From positions 112,107,473 through 112,171,472 of the forward strand of contig NC_035448.2 in assembly GCF_002127325.2 (NCBI RefSeq): a DNA stretch of 64,000 bases. The letters are read 5' to 3'. Below, piece by piece: positions 57,209 through 64,000 of this stretch; the first letter of the stretch is position 1, and the number at the start of each line of letters is the position of its first letter. The stretch is from Helianthus annuus (taxonomy: Eukaryota > Streptophyta > Magnoliopsida > Asterales > Asteraceae). Position numbers and translations under genes: made by a program. The notes beneath the pieces were generated by a model. It ran no database searches. It saw only the letters and a program-made list of their open reading frames with translations, and was not told the origin of the DNA.

Positions 57209-57232
57209 GATGGCACTCACTGAGGAAGCTAG

Positions 57233-60200
57233 TTAAGTTGTATGGTTTTCCCGGTTTTCCTGGGGTGTCACATCCTCCCCCCGTTGATCTGGAATTTCAT
57301 CCCGAAATTCCGTAGCTTCAGCCTCAGTAGTGGTTGTACCGTTTGCAAACAGTTGGGGATATTTTTGTTTCATCCGATCTTCGCGCTCCCAGGTGAACTC
57401 TGGGCCGCGACGTGAGTTCCAACGAACTCGAACGAGAGGTATTCTAGTGCTCTTGAGGACCTTAACATCCCGGTCCGTGATTTCGACTGGTTCCTCGACG
57501 AATTTCAACTGTTCGTCGATCGTGAGTTCCTTCAGAGGAACTACGTGGGTCTCATCTGACAGACACTTCTTCAGATTCGACACATGGAAAACGTTGTGAA
57601 CTGCACCGAGTTCCGCTGGTAAGTTCAGTCTGTAGGCCACCTTGCCTATATCCTCAATGATTTCGAAAGGTCCAACGTATCGTGGGTTGAGTTTGCCTCG
57701 TTTACCAAAACGAACCACACCCTTCCAGGGTGAAACTTTGAGTAATACCCGCTCCCCAACCTGGAGCTCAAGTGGTTTCCTGCCCTTATCGGCGTAGGCT
57801 TTCTGACGGTCACGAGCGGCCGCCATGCGTTGTCGTATTTGAGCAATCCGCTCAGTAGTGTCTACCACATGTTCTGGACCAGTGATCTGACTATCCCCCA
57901 CCTCTGCCCAACAAAGAGGTGACCGGCATTGACGTCCGTACAATGCCTCAAATGGAGCAGCTTTAATGCTGGTGTGGTAGCTGTTATTGTATGAAAATTC
58001 CACAAGTGGCAGATGCTTTTCCCAACTGTTGCCAAAGTCGATTACACATGCTCGAAGCATATCTTCTAAGGTCTGAATAGTGCGCTCGGACTGTCCCTCC
58101 GTCTGTGGGTGATACGCTGTGCTCATATCTAGACGTGAGCCAAAAGACTTGTGCATTGCTTGCCACAGTTCCGAAGTAAAACGTGCATCTCGATCAGAGA
58201 TGATAGAGGTGGGCACCCCGTGCCTCGAAACAACTTCCTTGAGGTATATCTCCGCTAGAGTGGAGAATTTATCCGTTTCTTTAATCGCCAAAAAGTGTGC
58301 GGATTTCGTGAGTCGATCCACGATCACCCAAATTGTATCGTTTCCGCGCTGGGATCTAGGTAGGCCAGTAACGAAATCCATGGAAATTTGCTCCCATTTC
58401 CATTGTGGTATCTCTGGTTGCTGGAGTAGGCCTGAGGGTTTCTGGTATTCTGTCTTGACTCGCGCACAAGTCAAACACTTGCTGACGTAAGTTGCTATGT
58501 GGGCCTTCATGCTAGGCCACCAATACGTAGTTTTAATATCGTGGTACATCTTATCCGAACCAGGGTGTACCGAGTAGCGAGATTTGTGTGCTTCATCCAT
58601 TACAAGCTCTCGTAAGTCGCCATAGAGTGGGACCCAAATGCGTCCTGTTACGTAGTAAGCACCGTCTTCCTTCTGTTCTAGGCGTTGCCTTGACCCGCGT
58701 AGGGCTTCAGCCCTAACGTTTTCTGGTTTCAGTGCTTCTATCTGAGCAGCTCGTATGTGAGAAGGGAGACTAGAATGTATTGTGAGTTGTAAAGCCCTCA
58801 CGCGCTTAGGCGCGGTGTCCTTTCGACTTAGGGCGTCGGCCACAACATTCGCCTTGCCCGGGTGATACCTGATGGAGCACTCATAGTCATTCAGCAGCTT
58901 GACCCATCGTCGTTGCCGCATATTCAGTTCCTTCTGCTTGAATATGTGCTCTAGGCTCCTGTGGTCGGTGTAGATGGCGCACTTGGTTCCGTACAGGTAA
59001 TGTCGCCATAGTTTAAGTGCGAAAACAACAGCTCCCAGCTCCAAATCATGTGTAGTGTAGTTCTTCTCATGAACTTTGAGTTGTCGTGAGGCGTAGGCTA
59101 TGACTTTATCTCGTTGCATCAATACACAACCAAGACCTTGAATTGATGCATCACAGTAAACCACAAAATCGTCCGTGCCCTCTGGCAGTGAAAGAATAGG
59201 TGCACTACAGAGTCTATCCTTTAGATGTTGAAAAGCTAACTCCTGTGCATTTCCCCAGTGATAAGCAACGCCTTTCTGCGTTAGCGAGGTGAGAGGCTGC
59301 GCGATCTTAGAAAAATCCTTGATGAATCTCCTGTAGTAACCTGCCAATCCCAAGAATTGGCGAATTTCCTTTGGTGTGCGAGATGCAGGCCAGTTCTTAA
59401 TAGAGTCTACCTTGGATGGATCAACGTGAATCCCATCCTTGTTTACCACGTGGCCTAGGAAATGGACCTCACGAAGCCAGAAGTCGCATTTCGAGAACTT
59501 TGCATAAAGCTGTTCTGTTCGAAGGAGTTCCAAAATAAGTCGTAGATGCTGCTCGTGCTCCTCCTGACTCTTAGAATAGATCAGGATGTCGTCGATGAAG
59601 ACTATAACGAACTTGTCCAGATAAGGCTTGCACACTCGGTTCATCAAGTCCATGAAAACTGCGGGTGCGTTTGTCAGCCCAAACGGCATGACCAAAAACT
59701 CATAGTGCCCATAACGAGTTCTAAAGGCTGTCTTGGAGACGTCCTCTTCTCGAACTCTCAGCTGGTGATATCCCGATCTCATATCGATCTTTGAATAGTA
59801 GCTCGACCCCTGCAACTGGTCGAACAAGTCGTCAATGCGCGGTAGAGGATAACGGTTCTTCACAGTCACCTTGTTGAGTTCACGATAGTCGATACACATT
59901 CTGAAGGTACCGTCCTTCTTCTTCACAAATAGTACCGGAGCTCCCCAGGGCGATGAACTAGGACGAATAAAACCCTTATCCAAGAGTTCTTGTAGTTGCG
60001 TGGAGAGTTCTTCCAACTCTGATGGAGCTAAACGATAAGGTGCACGTGCTATAGGCGCAGCTCCAGGAGCTAGTTCAATCTGAAACTGGACTTGGCGATG
60101 GGGTGGAAGACCAGGTAATTCCTCAGGGAATACCTCAGGATAGTCACGTACAACTGGAAAATCTTCTAGCTTCTTCTCCTTCTCCAAGGTATCAGTAAGT

Positions 60201-61939
60201 AGAGCCAAAATCGCGGTGTGGCCCTTTCTTAAGCACTTCTGGGCCTTAAGGAGAGAGATGATGTTCTCAACTGCACTTCTCTTGTCGCCACGAATCATAA
60301 GTGGTTCACTACCGGAACCAGGAATACGAACGGTCTTCTCGTTGCAAAGAATCTCTGCTCGGTGTTGGGATAACCAATCCATCCCAATGACAACGTCGAA
60401 GCTACCCAAGATGATAGGAATAAGGTCAATAGAGAAGGTATGGTTAGCGAGGACAAGTTTGCAACCTTTGACTACGTGTGAGGCCTCCAAACTCTTACCA
60501 TTAGCTAGCTCTACAGTGTGCTTGTTGCTCAGGGGTGTTGGGATTAAGCATTTTACTAACTTCTAGTGACACATAGCTAGTATCGGCACCCGAATCAAAT
60601 AAGACTGTAACATAAAAGTCGTCGAGAAGGAACTTACCCGTCACCACGTTGGGATCATTCCTTGCTTCACCTTGGCCAATCACGAACACTCGTCCCCTGG
60701 CACCATTGTTGTTGTTATGATTCCCATTGTTACCATTCCCCTGATTGTTGTTGTTGTTGTTGTTGTTGTTCTGGTTCAGTTGGGGACAATCTTTCTTGAA
60801 GTGGCCTTCAGCTCCACACTGAAAGCACCCTTTGTTGTTACCCTGTTGCTGCCGCTGATTCTGTTGAGGTTGCTGACGATTCTGATTGGCGGGGTATGCG
60901 CTCCTGCAATCCTTTGCAACATGACCAGGCTTGTTGCACCGATGACAGTTGCCCCTGGTGAATGGCCCACTGTGGTGTAGGTTGCAACGATTGCATTTGG
61001 GGTGATTCCCCTTGTACCCACCATGACTTTGACCACCAGATGATTGCTGACTGGGGCTCTTGTGGTCGTCAGTCTTTCTCTGCTGAGACTGAGATTGCAC
61101 AGAAGTTGAACCCTTGCTTGAAGTTCCATCCCATTTCCGTTTGTTCTCACTAGAGGTACCAGAAGTAGTTGCAGCACCTATGCGCTTTGGTAACTTGTTC
61201 TGCTCCACCGCTTGGTCAGTAAGACGGTGAGCCAACTGAACAACCTGCTGGATAGTGGCCAAGTTTGCTGAAGTCACATGACTTTGGATCTCTGGCACCA
61301 AGCCCTTGAGATAGAGTTCAATTCGCTTATAGGGAGGGTCCACCATAGTAGGACACAACAAGGCAAGCTCATGCGATCTCTTAGTGTATGCCTCAATCTC
61401 TGACCCCGTCATCTTGAGATTGTAGAACTCATCTTCCAGCTTGTGAATGTCATCACGACTGCAGTATTCCTCCCTGATCATTTCCTTGAAAGTTTCCCAT
61501 GGGGTGGCGTTGGCAGCAACCAACCCCAACATTTGCACTTGAGCATTCCACCACGTGAGGGCCAAACCCTCGAGAGTACCAGTAGCATACTTCACCGTGC
61601 GCGCTTCAGGGCATTCACACATTTCGAACACAGACTCTAGTTTCTCAAACCAGTGTAGGAGACCTACTGCTCCTTCAGTTCCGCTAAAAGTAGTGGGTCG
61701 GCAGTCCATAAAGGTCTTAAAAGTGCACACCGGTGCCTGAGCATGTTGACCTAAGGTAGGTGAAAGAAAGACAGAGTTTAACACAAAAGTTGGTTCACGA
61801 GAGTAGGATCCTAAAGATCCTAGGATAAGTTCGGACTGCAGGATATACCTCCTGCGTATGCAGCTGCGAGTGCTGCGGCAACTCGTTCGTTGATCAAAGC
61901 CGTCAACTGGGCTTGTGTCATGTTAACGCGTCCAGACAT
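57233..61939 (-). pseudogene. RE-K Gag-Pol, predicted two exons, one frameshift in protease
   Basis: ATG at 61939-61937 opens a 30-codon leader. A 98-nt GT-AG intron (61848-61751) joins it in frame to Gag, as in RE-C. Gag has two knuckles (CHRCNKPGHVAKDC and [14 protein letters not shown]) and a poly-Asn tract; protease has [10 protein letters not shown]. Shortly after, near 60535-60550 in a C-run, a single-base frameshift moves the rest of protease and pol into another frame (60490-57233). Pol is intact beyond it: reverse transcriptase FIDDILIYS, RNase [10 protein letters not shown], integrase [24 protein letters not shown] and GQSERTI, then a chromodomain-like tail. A second palindrome (57291-57311) encodes EFRDEI in the tail. 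One lesion in about 4.6 kb makes this a recently inactivated copy. Confidence 0.88.
57291..57311 (-). other. Palindrome at the gag-pol 3' end of RE-K
   Basis: GGAATTTCATCCCGAAATTCC on the plus strand. It is the counterpart of the RE-C copy at 14451 and is extended by one G-C pair at each end. Confidence 0.65.
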
Positions 61940-62230
61940 GATTCTTCACATCAAGAGTAACACGTGTGAGAGAGGTTCGCGAAAGTACGATAGTATGATA
62001 GAGTAAGCACGCACGTGTTCAAGCAACAGTAGTTATACTAATCAAGCATACCATGGGCAATGTACTATGTAACTAACAAGTAGGCAATATACACATATCA
62101 TATTACCTAGAACGTCGAGCCTTGCATGTGGAGTGGAGCGTCGTTGTGGACCGTTGAGCACTAAACCGGTTATAGTCTGGTTTTAACAAAAACGTTTCTC
62201 CTTTATTAAAACCAAGTTCACTATAACCAA

Positions 62231-62244
62231 TGGCTCTGATACCA
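62231..62244 (-). other. RE-K primer binding site
   Basis: The minus strand reads TGGTATCAGAGCCA three nucleotides after the 5' LTR end at 62248. Confidence 0.92.
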
Positions 62245-62247
62245 ATC

Positions 62248-64000
62248 TGTCACACCCCCCCCCCAAAATCCCACATGCGGAGTACTACCGCTAGGAGGCG
62301 TGACTGACCAGGATCCAGCCACCAATCATACTGAACAAGCATATTAATAGTTATAAAAGTCTAACCAATACGATTGGTGTTCAAACAAAACAAAACGGAA
62401 GCATAAGTCTTAAAGTTAAAACATAAGTTCAAATGGTTTCAAGTTTAACATAGTACGCAGCAATCCGTGTTCCACAACGACTCTCCTCCATGCAAGCTCC
62501 AGCTGAGTACCTATGGTCCTGCAAAGCATGTAGTAACGAGTCAACAACTAGTTGAGTGAGTTCACAGTTGGGTGTTCGTTTTAGTTGTTTCGAAAACAGT
62601 TTCCTTTAACTGGCATCCTGCCGTGGGGGTTACCCCATAGTTTAAAAAAAACGTGACTTGTTCATTCCCAGTTACTCTAGCATTCCAGCCGTGGGGGCTA
62701 CCCCATGTTAGTTATCAGGCATTTCGGCCGTGGGGGCTACCCCATGCGTACACTAGACTCGTTACCATATCGACTGCTGACTGTAGTCATGTTTATGTGC
62801 CCTGAAAACCGTCAATGTCTATCATCATTGACGTGCCCCAGATCCATTAGTTCACGCCCGTCCTCTGCGGCACGGTGTGAGGTTTGTCAGACCTAAATAG
62901 CGCTATCTAACTAATGACCCGCTCGCCATTGGCCCGGCGATTAAGTCGATATAAAAAGGAGGGACTTCGTGATAGAGTTTTGGTCTAGTACGAGTTATCC
63001 GTCCACCAGGACGAGGAATTACATTCCTGAACCATCGCTGTCCTACCCAAGGAGGAAGAGGAATCCACGTTCCTTAACCCCGTTCCCAACCCAGGGAATC
63101 CCATGCTTTGTAGAGGGTGTGAACTCACCTTGGTTTGCTCGGCAGTTACTCACAGAAAGGTCAATCAAGTTGCAAGTAGTCAACTACGTCCTAACATAGA
63201 TACCACTTATATCAGGTTCGAACCAAGCAGTGCACATACAAGTAGAAATCATGTCATGGCAGTTTATCAATAACATACTCAAATAACAGTAGCACGTATG
63301 ACCCATATGTTCAGCCCAATTACTTAAGCCCAAAACATTCATTAAACAGTAGCACAAGGAGTCCATAAGGCCGGCCCATTAACTTAGGCCCGTAACTAAG
63401 CAAGCCCAATAAATGTGGTCTCGAGTCGCAACCGGACTCGCAAGCTTGGTTTCGAGTCATGCTGTTTGTGTTGATCATAGGTGGTTGCGAGTCGCAACCT
63501 ATGTCGCAACTATGGTTTCGGCTCGTCATGCTATGGTTCCGAGTCGCAATCTATGTCGTAACTATGGTCTCGGCTCATCATGCTGTGGTTTCGAGTCGCA
63601 ACAGGACTCGCAACCTGTGGTCTCGGCTTGTAAGGTTGTGGTCTCGAGTCGCAACCGGAGGTTTCGACTCCCCTGCAGTTGCTGATCCTTCGCAGATTGT
63701 ACTATCCAATAGAATTCATGCAGAATTATGTACTATCCACTAAACATGTTTTGTTGTCTAACATTTACCCAAAATGGATCAAACAATTCAGATTTCAAAT
63801 ATTCAAAGCACCTTCAAAGCATATTCAAGTTGTTCTTCACATATTCAAAACACATTCATCAAGTTCTTCAATACTCATAACATAAACACTTCTTATTCAA
63901 ACACATTATGCATTTTCGGACAAGAGTTATAACACCTAACTAGATATCAATACTCATCTTGCAAGCAAAACATTCTTAAATAAGATTTGTTATTAACATA
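62248..64000 (-). repeat. RE-K 5' LTR, truncated by the window end
   Basis: First 1753 bp (plus coordinates) of the second LTR copy, offset 7588 from the 3' LTR after a C-run length difference (10 versus 7 C). Contains the same hairpin units (about 62619-62746) and the CGAGTCGCAAC array. Confidence 0.92.

Larger units (their letters stand above)
54663..64000 (-). mobile_element. RE-K: chromodomain Ty3/gypsy element related to RE-C, minus strand, cut by the window end
   Basis: 3' LTR 54663-57171, gag-pol 61939-57233, primer site 62231-62244, 5' LTR from 62248 to beyond 64000. Expected target duplication CATTA (54658-54662). In the 1750 bp that can be compared I count 14 substitutions and one 3-base C-run difference between LTRs, so it is older than RE-C but still young. 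Proteins match RE-C closely while most of the LTR body differs. Confidence 0.9.

Overview
This window is plant nuclear DNA, almost entirely nested LTR retrotransposons. The protein types (chromodomain Ty3/gypsy polyproteins, a Tat-type polyprotein with two RNase H domains, Ty1/copia Gag, an L1-type LINE tail, an hAT-type MITE and an NDR1/HIN1-like LEA_2 protein) fit a eudicot. From recalled protein similarity the daisy family (Asteraceae) is the best guess; this is an inference. No rRNA, tRNA, bacterial or organellar gene was recognised. Only one host-like gene is visible, a short two-exon gene on the minus strand at 24397-24910.

Layout. RE-A (1-1271): LTR fragment on the minus strand, inserted in the gag of RE-B. 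RE-B (1272-20289): Tat-type Ty3/gypsy element, decayed pol on the plus strand, plus an apparently intact four-exon gene on the opposite strand (19304-17488) and a 3' LTR. RE-C (7210-16842): complete, very young chromodomain Ty3/gypsy element inside RE-B, with 2253-bp LTRs, TSD AGTAC and one long gag-pol frame. RE-D (20290-22885): 3' part of a pol-less Ty3/gypsy family; RE-B lies in one of its hairpin loops. 22886-25343: LINE tail, hAT-type MITE and the host-like gene. RE-E (25344-34138): gag-only Ty1/copia element on the minus strand. RE-F (34338-47113): chromodomain element whose single frame has six stops; it carries a roughly 4-kb solo-LTR candidate (RE-G, 36975-40968) in its leader, and its 3' LTR is cut by RE-H. 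RE-H (47114-52898, minus) and RE-I (52899-54278, plus): two gag-only copies joined head to head. RE-J (54279-54662): LTR fragment rich in palindromes. RE-K (54663-64000, minus): near-complete relative of RE-C.

The most unusual structure is a hairpin family. A 35-nt, nearly invariant loop (sense strand contains GTGGATACGCC and ACTTCCTATATATAAG) sits between arms whose sequence differs from copy to copy but which stay complementary. There are seven complete copies, two halves and one loop-deleted relative, in RE-D, RE-G, RE-H and RE-I. Both halves are cut by LTR insertions within the same few loop bases. A second conserved structure is a 19-21 bp palindrome (core ATTTCGGGACGAAAT) placed 17-18 nt before the 3' LTR in all five chromodomain-type or related elements, with paired changes in its arms.

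The elements are not a cooperating pathway. RE-C is the only one that looks recently active. RE-D, RE-H and RE-I lack pol and RE-E lacks pol, so they would depend on enzymes from other elements. All coordinates, repeat counts and splice sites were worked out by eye.
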